The notes under the pieces are model-generated. The model was not told the origin of the DNA, ran no database searches, and worked only from the letters and a program-made list of their open reading frames with translations. A stretch of DNA of 64,000 nucleotides from Mortierella sp. BCC40632 (taxonomy: Eukaryota; Mortierellomycota; Mortierellomycetes; Mortierellales; Mortierellaceae): the NCBI GenBank assembly GCA_011634665.1, contig WAEK01000007.1, forward strand, positions 2,071,001 through 2,135,000. Direction: 5' to 3'. How positions within the stretch are numbered: the stretch's first letter is position 1; each line of letters starts with the position of its first letter. This document shows positions 24,083-38,041 of the stretch, piece by piece. The translations under genes were made by a program, and so were the position numbers.

Positions 24083-24743
24083 GCGCCATCCAACTCGTGC
24101 GATCCCTTTTGCTGATTATCCGTTCTCTATGCAACTGCTTTCCGTTGCGCCGCGTGTCTCCACTCTCTCCGAGCTATGATGATTGATTGGGTGGCTCCTG
24201 ATGCTCAGGGGTCAGGCGAGTAATGGAAGAGGACGCGATCAGATGGGCACGAAGTGATGACGGCAAGATGCACTGGACAGGCGGGGCAAGTGCCAGCCCA
24301 GATCCTTCAAGCGGCGGGAGCGTGACTGCCACGGATGTACTATGTCACCGTAATAGTATAGGACGTTGTTTCTGCATAAGTCTCTCATTCTTTTTTTTCC
24401 CCTCTCTCGTCTCTCATTTCTGTGCCTCCTTTGCCCCACATCCGCCGCTCATCTTCCTTTGTCCTGCCTACTCACCCCTCCTCCTCCTCCTCTTCCTCCT
24501 CTTCCCCCTCCTCCTCCTTCTCCTCTTTTCCCCTGCTCTTCCTTTGGTGTTCCTTTCTCCCTGGCGCGCCTACTGCACTACTCCCCTGCTGCTGGTCTCC
24601 TCCACAGCTTGAGAATCCTCCCCATCTTCTTGGCATACCTGCTTCCCTCTACTCATCAGCAATCCCATTCAGCCCTTTAGAAGGTGTTGTCCTCGACTCT
24701 ACTTCTTCCTCAACCACTAGACAACGGCCTCTTTTCCCACACT
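24083..24743. promoter_or_regulatory. Divergent promoter region between MED14 and CK2 alpha
   Basis: 661 nt separate the two opposed start codons, so both genes probably share this region. It has a long pyrimidine tract (about 24400-24540) on the CK2 side. I see no clear TATA box. Confidence 0.55.
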
Positions 24744-26772
24744 ATGAATAAGGTTAAACAGAACCGTGCTGTATCCATATCTCGCGTGCATGCGAATGCC
24801 AACGAAGGTCTTGGCAAGTCTCACTGGGACTATGAGAGCCTTCAGGTTCAATGGGGGTATGTGCCAAGCCCAGACTGGTCCAGGATTCGAATGAAACAGA
24901 CCAAGGAGTGAAGATTGTCAGAGTGTTCAAGTATATGCATTTGGAGTGGTTCATTGAGTCATATAAACCACTCTCCTCTAACTGCCCCTCGTCCATGTTC
25001 TCCCGTTTCGTTCTATTAGGGGTCAGGAGCGATACGAAATCATTCGCAAAGTAGGACGGGGCAAATACTCGGAAGTCTTTGAAGGAATTGACATTGTGGA
25101 GCGTGAGAAGTGTGTTATCAAGGTCCTCAAGCCTATCAAGAAGAAGAAGATCAAGCGCGAGATCAAGATTTTGCTGAATCTCCGTAGGGGACCCAACATT
25201 ATTGAACTGTGGGACATTGTCCGCGATCCTCAGGTACTTGTAATCTTGGGGGAGGGGCTGGGCTGAATATCCGAGGACAATGGCGATGGCTCATGGATAC
25301 TGGGATTTGATCCGCGCCTTAAATATTGGAGTAGAGAATTTGTATTCTTCACCCTCCTGTCAGCAGAGAACTGTAATTTTGATACCACGGAAGCAGATGT
25401 CATAAGCGTCGTATTCATTATGCAAGCTCGGACCCCAAGAACTACAATATGCGAGAGCAATTAGATTTCAGATTTTTTTTATACTAACATTCTCTACTCT
25501 ATGCTCTGCTCAATGTCTATACTAGTCAAAGACGCCATCTCTAATCTTTGAATGTGTCGAGAATGACGATTTCAGGACACTCTATCCAAAACTCACAGAC
25601 CATGATGTGCGCTACTACATGTTACAGCTTCTAAAGGTTAGACATCTCCTCCTTCCCCCTTGTAATTCAATCTTGTGACAAGTGTATGCATAAGCCTGAA
25701 TCGAAACGGCTGCATGCAGGTGGACAGCTTACACCAGACTTGCTTCTTTGAAATTAACTCGGGTTTTTGTGTGTGTGCGTGTGTGTGTGTGACTACACTA
25801 TTGCAACCAAAAGGCCCTGGAATTCTCGCATTCTCGAGGAATCATGCATCGCGATGTCAAACCACACAATATCATGATTGATCACCAAAAGCGCAAGGTA
25901 ATTTAACGTTATTATTGCATTAGCAGACACGACTGTAGATTGAGGTCCCGACAAAGCGTCTCATTAATGACAACTCTATTCTTCCTGGACACTGGACCTT
26001 GTAGTTGAGACTGATCGACTGGGGTCTTGCCGAGTTTTACCATCCAGGGACGAGCTACAATGTTCGTGTAGCCTCTCGGTACTGGAAAGGACCCGAATTG
26101 CTTGTCGATTTGCAGGACTATGACTATTCGCTTGATATGTGGAGTGTCGGCGCGATGTTTGCAGCCATGGTAACTTTTTAAAAGTGGTCATCACAAGGCG
26201 ATTGCACGAGGTTCAAACATTCTTTTTATTAATGCCTCTCTATTGACCTTTACTGAACCTCCCCCCCCCCCTCTCCTATCTATAAAATAGATCTTTATGA
26301 AAGAACCCTTCTTCCGTGGTCAGGACAACTCAGACCAGCTGCTTCAGATTGTCCGCGTCCTTGGAAGTGAGAGTTTCGTACAGTGGCTAGGAAAGTACAA
26401 CTTGAAACTGGATCACCAAGCCCGTCCATTCCACGAGGACATTCGTCGCATACCATGGAGCAAGTTTGTGACGCAGGCGAACCAGCATCTAGTCACCAAG
26501 GAGGCTATTGACTTGCTGGACAGACTACTCCGATATGATCACAATGTAACGAAAGGCTGTGTCTTTGATTAAGAGTCAAGAGAGGCTAAAAGTCATACTT
26601 CACTGTGGCCAAGAGTTTTTTTTTAAAAAATATTAACACGGTAGTAATATGTTCTTTCTTCTAATAGGAGCGTCTTACTGCCACGGAGGCCATTGACCAT
26701 CCCTACTTTGATCCAGTGAGAGAGTCCAAGAGCCCCAAGCAAACGGAGGAGGACAACAGTGCACTTTACTAG
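24744..26772 (+). CDS. CKA1: Casein kinase 2 catalytic subunit alpha
   Basis: Exons are 24744-24856, 25020-25233, 25526-25636, 25814-25897, 26005-26169, 26291-26545 and 26668-26772 (348 residues, normal for CK2 alpha). Diagnostic features: WDYES near residue 29, Gly loop [11 protein letters not shown], basic cluster [16 protein letters not shown] that binds acidic substrates, catalytic [19 protein letters not shown] in place of DFG (a CK2 hallmark), and [23 protein letters not shown]. The C-terminus DHPYFDPV also matches. It is a constitutively active Ser/Thr kinase in nucleus and cytosol, working with a regulatory beta subunit not in this window. The gene is divergent from MED14. Confidence 0.97.
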
Positions 26773-28718
<1,946 letters not shown>

Positions 28719-29109
28719 ATGCCGCTGAACCACAATGATCACTACGTCGTCAATGCTGCACAGCCGTCTAGGAGACATGTCATCGAGCTCAAGCTTTCCG
28801 AGGAGGCTCTTGAGGAGATCCTCAACGGCACTGAATCTCTCCAGCTGGACCTGAATCGGTCGGTAAGTGTCCGATGACCTCGACTGTTACTGATTGTCAT
28901 CAAACGCGTCATTTTTTTTCTCTTTTTGTTTCGTTGAAACAACAAAGGCAAAATTTTTTTTTTTTTTTTTTTTTTTGGAACGAGCTCAGCCTTGGCCTGG
29001 GTATCAGTCGACACAGGGCCCGATAGGCGAAAAGAAAAGCAATGTCTACAGGAACAATGGATAGAGGCAATGGCTAAAACGGCTTTGGCGAAGCAAAGGC
29101 TTATTGTGG

Positions 29110-29178
<69 letters not shown>

Positions 29179-30200
29179 CAATGGAGAGTAGGAGAGAGGA
29201 GCAAAGGATATAGTCCGGAGATATCCTCATAGGTTTGTTGCCATGGTGCAATCCTTTGGACCAACAGCTAACCCCCCCTTCACTTCCTTCTCTACGTTTG
29301 CTTCTTAGAAACTGTTCGTGGGAGCGACGCCATTTGATCTCACACGCATGGACGGGATCAAGGACATGGAGATCTACCGACTCCCCTTGGGATCAAAGCA
29401 GCTCGATCTGGCAGGCGATGTTATGTCAAAGTGCACAGTCCAAAAGACACATGTCAAGAAGGGCCCGAAGAAAGCAACAAAGAACGAGTATGCAAGAACG
29501 TAAGAAACCAAACACAACAAAAGCAGCCAAAAAAAAAAAAAAAAAACTCTCCACCCCCAACAGTGCCTCCCGTCCTATCTTCCCCCCCACACGAGCCCTG
29601 TTACCGTTCTCTGGATTTTTAGTTTTGAATGCTCAGCAATGCCCACGGTTTTCTCTCTGTGTGTCGTGTTTTATTGTCATCGTGGCGTATCCTGCACCTC
29701 GATCCTCGGCTGAGGAAGTTGGCCCGACATCTAACCATCTTTTCTCCCATTTTCTTTGTAATCCATCCTTATGCTCTCATGATCGCCCATCGGCCAATGG
29801 CCTCTCGCTGGTACAACACTTATCACGCTGGCGTACCTTCTTATTGTTTTCTTTGGCACCAAACCCTGTTACCGGCACCTCGGCGATATCCACCTGGATG
29901 GATCATTGGATGCTCTGCGGGAAAACAATGCTCACTTGATTCTGAAATTTGGTCAACAAACGACACTTTCTCTCCCCTCCCTTCTTCTCCCTCCCTCCCC
30001 CCCCTTCTTCACCATCGTCGTTGCACAGCACGCAAATGCTTGACACTACAGTGGATCGTAAGTGAAGTCGCTTTAATTTAGTTTCCGATTCGAAATGATC
30101 CTTTTTATTTTATTTCCCTTTCACGGACCCTCTAAATTTTTATGTTTGGAGGGCTCCTGTTGTACCTGGGAGATGCGATCAGTGCTCTGAGCCAGGGGTC

Positions 30201-30239
<39 letters not shown>

Positions 30240-32205
30240 ATATGAGTGCTAACCACTCCTCCCTCCACCCTGGACTTTTGTGCTTCAACAGTCAAGAAAG
30301 GCACAAAACCAACACCTACACCAGCTTCAGGACGTCGACATCATTCCCCAGCCCCTTCCACAGCTACCCCTGCAGCCACAGGAACAGTCGTACCCCTACG
30401 AACTCGAGTCGTGCAGCTAATAGCAGCCCATCCACGGGGAGCAGAAGAAAAGGAGTTGACAAAGCTCAGGGAACGACCAGAAGATCTCAAGTCAGTCCTC
30501 GATACGGTACGTCTTATGGATCAAAGACTGAGCTGGATGTACTGGATCAGCAGATTTTTTTTTCTCGCGACATGACTTTGGAAAAGAAAAAAAGAAAAAA
30601 GGGATACGCATTGTCGGAAGGCGGGCCGAATGAGTCGATAGATTTATCTGCACCATTTGACATGTTATGAAATCTGCTGCATAATCTTTGAATGGTACTA
30701 GGTTGCAATCAACTCTGGTGGACGATACATACTAAGGCCAGAAACATACAAGGAAATCAAAATCTTTGACTGGAATTACTCTGTAAACCAGCGTGTGGTT
30801 GTTTTAAAAAATGCAAAAGACGCGTTCGACAAACTAGGACTACCCCCAGACGCCATAGAACGGGATGTGCTCTTGCCAGAAAAGATCAGGAGGGAGAGCC
30901 CACCACTTGTGGCAGCATCTTCAGCAGCGATTAATCAACCAGATTCGAATCCAAAATGGAGGCCTAGTGGAGGCGGAGGAGGTTCTGAGTCGGAGGGACT
31001 TGAGAATGGTCGGATGGGGCAACAGGTACAGCAGCAACAACCGAAACAACCAAGCGGGCAAAAGAAGCCCCTCGTAAAACGGACCAATCCAGGTGCATCC
31101 TCCTCCGCCACACCGACAAGAAAAAAGACAACAGGGGCGACAACATCAACGGCAACACCAATAACAACAACAACTTCATCCTCAACTGTAAAAGCTCCTG
31201 GAAAGTCTAGTCGACAGTCCACCGAGAAAGTAGCAGCTACCATCCTTGAGGCTGTACCAACCCTTGGCACGCGAGGTGCGACTACACCGTCCAATAGTCT
31301 GAAACCTTCTGCAGGCGGAACACCCAGCATTGGTGTTAGTTCACCGACGATCGCAGGTCGAAGGCCATCTATCAATGGTAGCAATGCCTCTTCAACATCG
31401 GCCTCAGGGACTGCGGCACCATCTACTATCATCACCGGTTCTTCTAAGCCAAAGTCAGAGACAAAGAAACAGAGTTCAAACAGGGAAACTGGTGGTGTTG
31501 GAAATGGATACAAGATCCCAAAGGTTGGCTCTGTATCGGCTGTCCAGAAGCGGCCACCCAGTCCTGGTAGGCCACAAGAGAATCCTATTCATTCCTCAGA
31601 AGTACCAATGTCTCCTAGAAATCATTTTATTTTATTTTATTTTATTTTCTTAACATGACATTTCTTGTCTTTGTATGTGGGACCCGTTAGCTTTTGCAGT
31701 GCCACCGATCACCACCCAAGCCGAGTATGATGATATTGCGCGGCAGTTCCGGGACAAGTACCGACAGATGGAAGCACTAAAGACTCAAATCGATAAGAGG
31801 CGAGATCAGTTGGATAAGCTTGGCGTGGAACTAGAAAGATCGATCGGGACTGAACGCGAGAGTGAATTGAAGCGAAAGGTGGAGGAGGCCTTTGGAGAAG
31901 AGATTATTGACCGGAGGGTTCTTCGGAGGACAGGCGAACCGCGTAATGGAGCGAGTGCGGACAAAATACGGGAAGCGAAGTTGAAGCAAGAGAGCCAACC
32001 CGGTATTCGTAAACTCGCAGAACAGTACAAGATGTTGCATTTTGAGGTGGAGACGATGAAGCGAGCATTGTATGAGGCAGTAGCACTTCAAGAGGAACGA
32101 GTCGCTACCACCGGGTCAGGAGCGACTGGAACAAGAGCAGGGGGAAGGCTAGCAGGAGCAACGGCAACTTCTACTGTGACAGCAGCATTATCGCCCAACT
32201 TATAA
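28719..32205 (+). CDS. ELL: RNA polymerase II elongation factor ELL
   Basis: Proposed exons are 28719-28862, 29309-29499, 30029-30057, 30292-30506, 30702-31566 and 31691-32205 (652 residues). The third exon, of only 29 nt, and the start of exon 6 are the least certain; an acceptor eight bases on would keep frame. The N-terminal half matches the ELL domain (VIELKLSEEALEEIL at 21-35, LDLAGDVMSKCTVQ, RVVQLIAAHPRG). A winged-helix-like part follows: VAINSGGRYILRPETY and NAKDAFDKLGLP. The middle is disordered and rich in Ser/Thr/Pro. The last exon carries an occludin/ELL (OCEL) domain: VPPITTQAEYDDIARQFRDK, then YKMLHFEVETMKRALYEA. ELL suppresses Pol II pausing, with an EAF-type partner. Budding yeast lacks it, fission yeast has Ell1. 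Confidence 0.85.
29109..29176. repeat. (GA)n microsatellite inside ELL intron 1
   Basis: About 60 nt of uninterrupted GA in the 446-nt first intron, close after a 22-nt T-run at about 28955-28977. Confidence 0.9.
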
Positions 32206-32387
32206 AAGCTTCATATAACACTCTCTTCCTTTGATTCTGTCTGCCAGCCAAAAAGGAAATCTTGGTTCCCTTCCAGTGTGGTGGCTTTGAAACATCTATT
32301 GTCCATGTGTCTGCCCTGGAGAAGAGTGGGAAAAGGGGACATTGCACCGTTAATCGTCAAGAGTAGTTGAAGCAAGCAGGCTCCAAC

Positions 32388-33298
32388 ATGTCAAATGCAG
32401 CACAGCCGTCATCGGATCCATCCTTGCGGAGCACAACAGTAATGGACAACGCGCCATCTGCGGGAGGAGAGACAGCTCCATCGATGGCTGCCACTCTTCC
32501 AAGCGCGACCCATCAACAGACGTCCCATTCACACTACTATTCCAACTTTGCACTGGGAACCGACTTTTCCGTGCTGAATAAGAACCCGCTATTGAACCGG
32601 ATAGGACTCGAGCCCATTAAACGAATTGCGTTGATCACGACCACGGCGTCATTCTGGGGATTCGTTCTCGGAGGTGTGATCGGTTCTCGTCAGTCAGGTA
32701 TGCAGTACTTGGCTGAGAACGCGCATCGACTTCCCAAGACCATGGAAGGATGGTATTTCTATCACAAACGCAAAAATTACCGGATGATCTGGGGTGCTCT
32801 CTCAAAGGGCTCCGTCTATGGAGTCAAGACAGGTGCGCTTGTTGGATTGTTCGAGTGTCTGGAAGCGAGCTTGGATTTTTACCGCGGAGGCGCCGATATG
32901 CTCAATTCAACCGTAGCCGGTATTGCCTCGGGAGCGATCTTTTCTGTGATTAGTAAGTTGAGGGATAGGCATTGTAGTGAGAGAGAAGGAGCGATGGTCT
33001 TTTGGCGGGTATCTATGTCTGATTCTAGGAGAATAAACTCATCGTATGAACACTTCCACACCCATTTATTATTTTTCCATGACTGTTTCTGATACTTCTC
33101 ACTTTAGACAAGTTACCAAGACAGAGTTCAAAGCATACACTGATGCTTGGTGCAGGATACGGACTTGCCAGTGGTGCACTTCAAGACCTGTCATCGTACT
33201 TGAAGGGTACACCAGTATGGTATCTGCCACAGTCACTAAAGGAGCGATCCTTGGCGCTCAAGTTGTCAGCTTTGCCAAAGGATCACGAGGAAAAGTAG
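32388..33298 (+). CDS. TIMMDC1: TIM17/22/23-superfamily protein, TIMMDC1-like
   Basis: Exons are 32388-32952 and 33108-33298 (251 residues). The ATG at 32388 is the first in frame. A polar leader of about 50 residues precedes hydrophobic segments at ASFWGFVLGGVIGSR, GSVYGVKTGALVGLFE, STVAGIASGAIFSVI and MLGAGYGLASGAL. The spaced small residues (GxxxG type) are characteristic of the Tim17/Tim22/Tim23 fold. KNYRMIWGALSKGSVYGVK and the overall layout resemble animal TIMMDC1 (C3orf1), an inner-membrane factor for assembly of respiratory complex I. A mitochondrial role is inferred. The gene starts only 182 nt after the ELL stop on the same strand. Confidence 0.72.
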
Positions 33299-33741
33299 TA
33301 AACTAGCAGATCATACCAAGCCTTTTAGGTCAGGGGAGGAGAAGAAAATCCATTGTTCGCTCATTAAAGAACTCAATCTTTTTTGGAGATTCTATGCCTG
33401 TTGGATTAAACGTGTCCCTGACTCCTTGCCTAACTGCGCAGGGAGGAAGAGGAAAGTCGTGAGGTAGCTTGGAAATTTTACCCATGCATATGACTGGGGA
33501 AAGGGAGGGATGTGTGGGGCGGTTGAGTGCTCTTTTGTTGTAATCACCCAATGTTCCGTCACTGGCGCTAACTATGGATGTATCCGTGTAACATCAACCA
33601 GATCTGCCAGAGAAGAAGCGACAAATGTGAGAGACGCACGCGGCTCGGACGCGGACAAATTCACTTTCCCCTCTCCGAAGAAGAGATGGAGAAGGTGTTA
33701 TTAAGGGTAGTTTACTCATCTCGATAAGCGAGCGACAAAAT

Positions 33742-33748
33742 TGAGTCA
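33742..33748 (+). promoter_or_regulatory. Gcn4/CPC1-type site TGAGTCA
   Basis: A perfect TGAGTCA lies 357 nt before the start codon of 2-isopropylmalate synthase, and a near match (TGAGTCG) follows at about 33774. Bzip activators of the Gcn4/Cpc1 group bind TGASTCA in front of amino-acid biosynthesis genes. General amino-acid control is therefore plausible but unproven. Confidence 0.45.
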
Positions 33749-33803
33749 AAGCCCAGTTAGGGTGTCGCGCGGTTGAGTCGCGCGAGAGGACTATCCATCA
33801 GCG

Positions 33804-33812
33804 CATATAAGG
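33804..33812 (+). promoter_or_regulatory. TATA-like element before isopropylmalate synthase
   Basis: CATATAAGG, about 60 nt downstream of the TGAGTCA site and 290 nt before the start codon, fits a core promoter with a long leader. Its short length makes the call weak. Confidence 0.35.
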
Positions 33813-34104
33813 CGACTGTGTTTGAGGTGTTGGAGAAGGTAAAAAAAAAAAAAAAAGACCTCGCTTTCCATTCTTTTCTCTCCGAACCTCCTCTCCAGAC
33901 GACATTCATTCCACACTCTTTGGAAACTTCATCCTCTTTCAATTGCATTCTTCTTTCTTCTCTTTTTCTCTCTCTCTCTCCCTTACTCACACCACACTCT
34001 TTTTTTTTTTTTTTTTCAACGAAGCCTTCTTCCTCCTCGCCCTCTACAAAAACAACAGAACGCGAACCCACTTGTATACCAGATAACCTAGCACCTCTCT
34101 CAAC

Positions 34105-36274
34105 ATGACTGCCCAGACTAAGAAGGACAAACTCATCATCTTTGATACTACCCTCCGCGACGGAGAACAGGTACTTTTATTTCAAAATCTCCGAGCACTT
34201 AGATCTCGGCTCGCATTGACGCACACCAAAAAAAAAAAAAGTCCGAAACGACCAAAGACGAACGGAGAGGCAATTCCATCTGTTCCCTTTCAATATTTCT
34301 TACTCTCTTTCTTCTTCTTCTTCTTTACTCTAGTCTCCTGGAGTGACCCTGACAGTGAACGAAAAGATCGAAATTGCAAAGCAGTTGTCGCGCCTGGGAG
34401 TTGATGTTCTGGAGGCTGGATTCCCCGTTGCATCGCAGGGAGACTTTGATGCCGTGGAGCGGATCGCAACGGAAGTTGGACCGATGATGGTCGGCCGTGA
34501 GGCTCACGGCAAGCCAATGGTAAGGAAAAAAAAAAAAAAAATCTAAGTTAGACCTTTTGATTGGACTCGGAGAGGAAAGGTGTGACCGCCAATCCCCCTT
34601 TTCTATCAACCATGGTTGATCTCTTGGTCAGACAGGGAGCCAAAGTTGGATCCACTTCTGAGGGAGCGCAGCAGTCATCTTGGTTTAGGGAGAAATGTCC
34701 GCTCAAATGTGTGTTTTGTGTGTGTGTGTGTGGGGGGGGGGAACGCTTTGGACTGTGCTTCTCTAGAAAGATAAAAATCTAGATGTCATGTGCTAACTCG
34801 CGGACCTTTATTTTCTTTCTCTTGACCGAATTAGACAATTGCTGGTCTGGCGCGTGCAGTTCCAGCAGATATCAAGCGTTGCTTCGATGCCATCTCCAAG
34901 GCTCCTCAGCGCCGGATTCACACTTTCCTCGCCACCTCGGATATTCATCTCCAACACAAACTTAAAATCACTCGTGAAGAGTGTGTCGCTCGCGCCGTTG
35001 CTGCTGTTTCTTTTGCAAAGACTTTGGTGGATGATGTCGAGTTCTCGCCCGAGGATGCAGGACGGAGTGACCAGGATTTCTTGTGTCAGGTCTTGTCGGC
35101 TGTCATCGAGGCTGGTGCAACCACTTTGAACATTCCGGACACGGTCGGCTACAACATGCCTGAGGAATATGGAGCTATGATCAAGTACTTGATTGCCAAC
35201 ACAAAGGGCTCCGACAAGGTCATCTGGTCTGCCCATTGCCACAACGATCTCGGTCTCGCCACCGCCAACACTCTCTCGGGCATCTTGAACGGTATCCGAC
35301 AGGTCGAAGTGACCATCAACGGTATCGGAGAGCGTGCAGGCAACACGGCAATGGAAGAGGTTGTCATGGCCGTTCATACCCACCCCGACTTTTTCCCTGT
35401 CTACCATACGATCAACACCCCTCACTTTTTCCGTATCTCGCAACTGGTATCGTCGCTCTCTGGTATGGTAGTACAGCCGAACAAGGCTATTGTAGGAGCG
35501 AACGCGTTCTTGCACGAGTCGGGTATCCATCAGGATGGTGTTCTCAAGAACAAGCTCACCTATGAGATTATCAGCCCCGAGACCGTTGGTGCCAACACCA
35601 TCAACTTGGTCCTGGGCAAGCACTCTGGTCGCGCAGCCTTCCGTTCTCGCCTCCAGGAGCTTGGCTTTGGTGAGTTGACCGATGAGGAGTTCCAGATCGC
35701 CTTCAACAGTTTCAAGGCCTTGGCAGATAGCAAGAAGCGTGTGACAGAGCAGGATTTGATTGCCCTCTTGTCGGATCAGGTCTCGCAGGCGGCTGGTTCG
35801 AGCAGCAAGGCTATCTTTGTGATCAAGTCCTTGCAGGTGGTCTCTGGCACCTCCTTCGCGACTGCCACCGTTCAGCTTCAGAACTCTCAGTCGGGCGAGA
35901 CCGTTGTCGATGCAGCCATTGGAAAGTCGGGACCTATCGAGGCTGTCTTCTCGGCGATTCAGCGATTGGTTGGCAAAAAGATTCGTCTGCTCAAGTTTGA
36001 TATTACGGCTGTAGGCGAGGGTGTAGATGCTTTGGGTCAGGTCTCGGTCAAGATCACGGAGGATCATGGTCATGGATCGGATGATGGCGAGGACCAGGAG
36101 GACGGTGCCGCTAACGAAGTTTCGCGTTCGTCAACCAAGCAGGCAACGTATCACGGTCACGGTGCGGACTCTGATATCATTCAGGCCGCCTCGAAGGCTT
36201 ACCTGAATGCCATCAACCGTTTGGTCGCGAACGAGAATGAGCGACTCCTTGGGGAGCGTCAGGTCGATGTTTGA
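34105..36274 (+). CDS. LEU4: 2-isopropylmalate synthase, LeuA (bacterial/plant) type
   Basis: Exons are 34105-34170, 34334-34519 and 34835-36274 (563 residues). It condenses acetyl-CoA with 2-oxoisovalerate, the first step of leucine synthesis. The N-terminus reads [16 protein letters not shown] (11-26), the LeuA1 signature with metal ligand D14 and catalytic R18. Typical fungal Leu4 instead has an STDLRDGNQ-type motif and a longer leader. Other sites: HCHND (H218, H220 metal ligands), [15 protein letters not shown] and GKHSGR. The C-terminal regulatory domain ([26 protein letters not shown]) is present, so leucine feedback is likely. An insert of about 30 residues rich in Asp, Glu, His and Gly (from about 36060) splits this domain. 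No clear mitochondrial presequence is visible. Confidence 0.93.
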
Positions 36275-36811
36275 GCCACTTAACCATCCACGAAAGACCC
36301 AAATGAAAAAAAAAAAAGAAAAAGCCAGACCTGTGATAGTCCCCTTTTTGCGTCGCGCTGTATATAATAATAATAAAAAAAAAAAAAAAAAAAAGAAAAG
36401 AAAAGACATGGCGACAAATGACCTTTTTGCAACTGTTGCTTGGAGCTCCAAAGAATTAAGGTGGCATAGGGAAGGAAGAGGGTGAAAGGGGTAGGAGAGG
36501 AGGGTGAAAGGCCCGACGGAATAGCACCGTTCTCCCCTTCTTCCTCAAAGTCTCATTTGCAGCGAATATTTAACTGTGTCAGATTTTGGGTGCCTGGATC
36601 ATGTGCATCAACAAGTTACCCTGACCACTGTGCCCTTACTGAACTTGTCCAGTCTCGTCATGGGTCTCTCCCTCGCTCTCTCGCTCTCTCTTCCAAGTTA
36701 CGTTGTTGCACTAATAACACGCGTAAAGTCTTCTTGTCCCCTAGAATTAATAAATGAAGGGAAGGGGGAATAATGAGCGCCTGTGTTCACACTTTACCCA
36801 GGTTAGCTGGC

Positions 36812-36843
<32 letters not shown>

Positions 36844-38041
36844 CGCCGAGTCCACAAAAGGGTCTGCGGAGTATGTGGTTTGCCAAGGAAGGAGGGCTTG
36901 CTAACCAGTATGCATCCTTGGATAATTGAGGAGGAAAGAGGAAGGAGGAAAGTGAGAAGAGGTCTTTCTAGTCTTCCCGATCGAGTCCCGGGCTGGACCG
37001 AGTCGATGAAAAATCGCGCAGCACAGGTCTTTGCTCCTTGGCTCCTGGAATAGAGAGAAAGGGGGAGCCTTTTGGAGTTGTTCGTTGTCTATGTACAAAG
37101 CCTGCACAAGAGCAACGGTTGATGGACCGGCTCTCGATTTACACCCGTAAATGCGTTCCAAAAAAAAAAAAAAAAATAGAATGAGTTTGTGCGAAAGAGT
37201 GTGCGCGGAAAGACTAGTTGACTGAACAAAGGAGCAAGAATGAAGGCGAGAGAATCAAAGGAACCCTTTCAGTCTCCTATCGCCCGATCACAAGAGAAGG
37301 AGCTCTGGGAATCTCGAGGAGAACGAGAGGCATCAGCCGCCTTTTTGTCCCTTGCTTATGTTCTTGCTCTTTTCGCCCGACTGTTCGGGCCCTTCTCCTC
37401 GCCTCTTTCTCTTTCTCTCTCTCTTCTCTTGACACTTCTTCGCAGCCGGAGCGGGTAAAGAGCCAGGGCAGCACCAAGCTCGATAGGAGGCAAAGCGTGG
37501 ACGGAGTTCTGAGCTGGATGACCTGGGCGGAGCGAAAAGGCGAGATGGAATACTGGACCGTAGCGCGTTGAAAAAAAAGAAGCGCTGAACTCCTTTAATT
37601 ATTTTACCTCTGGCTCTCGGGCCACACAAGCCCCAGTGCTCTTTCAAGTGCTCGTTCTCACGCAGAGTTGTGGCTCAATAGCTCAGTTCTGTTAGTGAAA
37701 TTACTTGGATTGGGGACCCAAGGTTGCCAGACACTTGTCTTGTATAAAAGGAGCTGTGGGATGCACACCCCCCACCCATCCTCTCTACTCCTTCTCTTGC
37801 AGTCCTTCTCTCAGCGTAGAAACGTCCTTCATCGAACACCTTCTTCCCTTTTGTCCACTCTCATCGATTACATCCTCCACAACATCTACTTTCGATCACA
37901 GATACTCGCAGATACACACACATATTCACATCTTATACACACACACATCTTACACACACGCATACAACACACACGCAAACGCTCCTTTCACTTCTCTACA
38001 CTCTGATCACCAAGAACCGACCAACGTTCTTCTCATTCACT
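36275..38041. other. Spacer between isopropylmalate synthase and the small secreted gene
   Basis: No gene supported. AATAAA at 36372-36377, 98 nt after the synthase stop, is its likely poly(A) signal. Purine-rich and CT-rich low-complexity stretches occur throughout, with a (CA)n-like run just before 38.0 kb in the leader of the next gene. Confidence 0.45.
37743..37750 (+). promoter_or_regulatory. TATA box of the small secreted protein gene
   Basis: TATAAAAG sits 292 nt before the ATG, followed by a pyrimidine- and CA-rich stretch that would be the 5' UTR. It is the best TATA box in the window and suggests a strongly or conditionally expressed gene. Confidence 0.55.

Larger units (their letters stand above)
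33299..34104. other. Spacer and promoter of the isopropylmalate synthase gene
   Basis: No gene supported. Contains a TGAGTCA site and a TATA-like element (listed separately), an A-run at 33841-33856, and a pyrimidine-rich leader just before the start codon. Confidence 0.45.

Noticed and set aside
29629..30081. 150-codon plus-strand frame in ELL intron 2
   Set aside because: No domain and wrong frame for the ELL product; the phase-consistent model splices it out.
34808..36073. 421-codon open frame antisense to isopropylmalate synthase
   Set aside because: Exact shadow of a well-conserved coding exon; composition follows the sense codons and no domain is visible.
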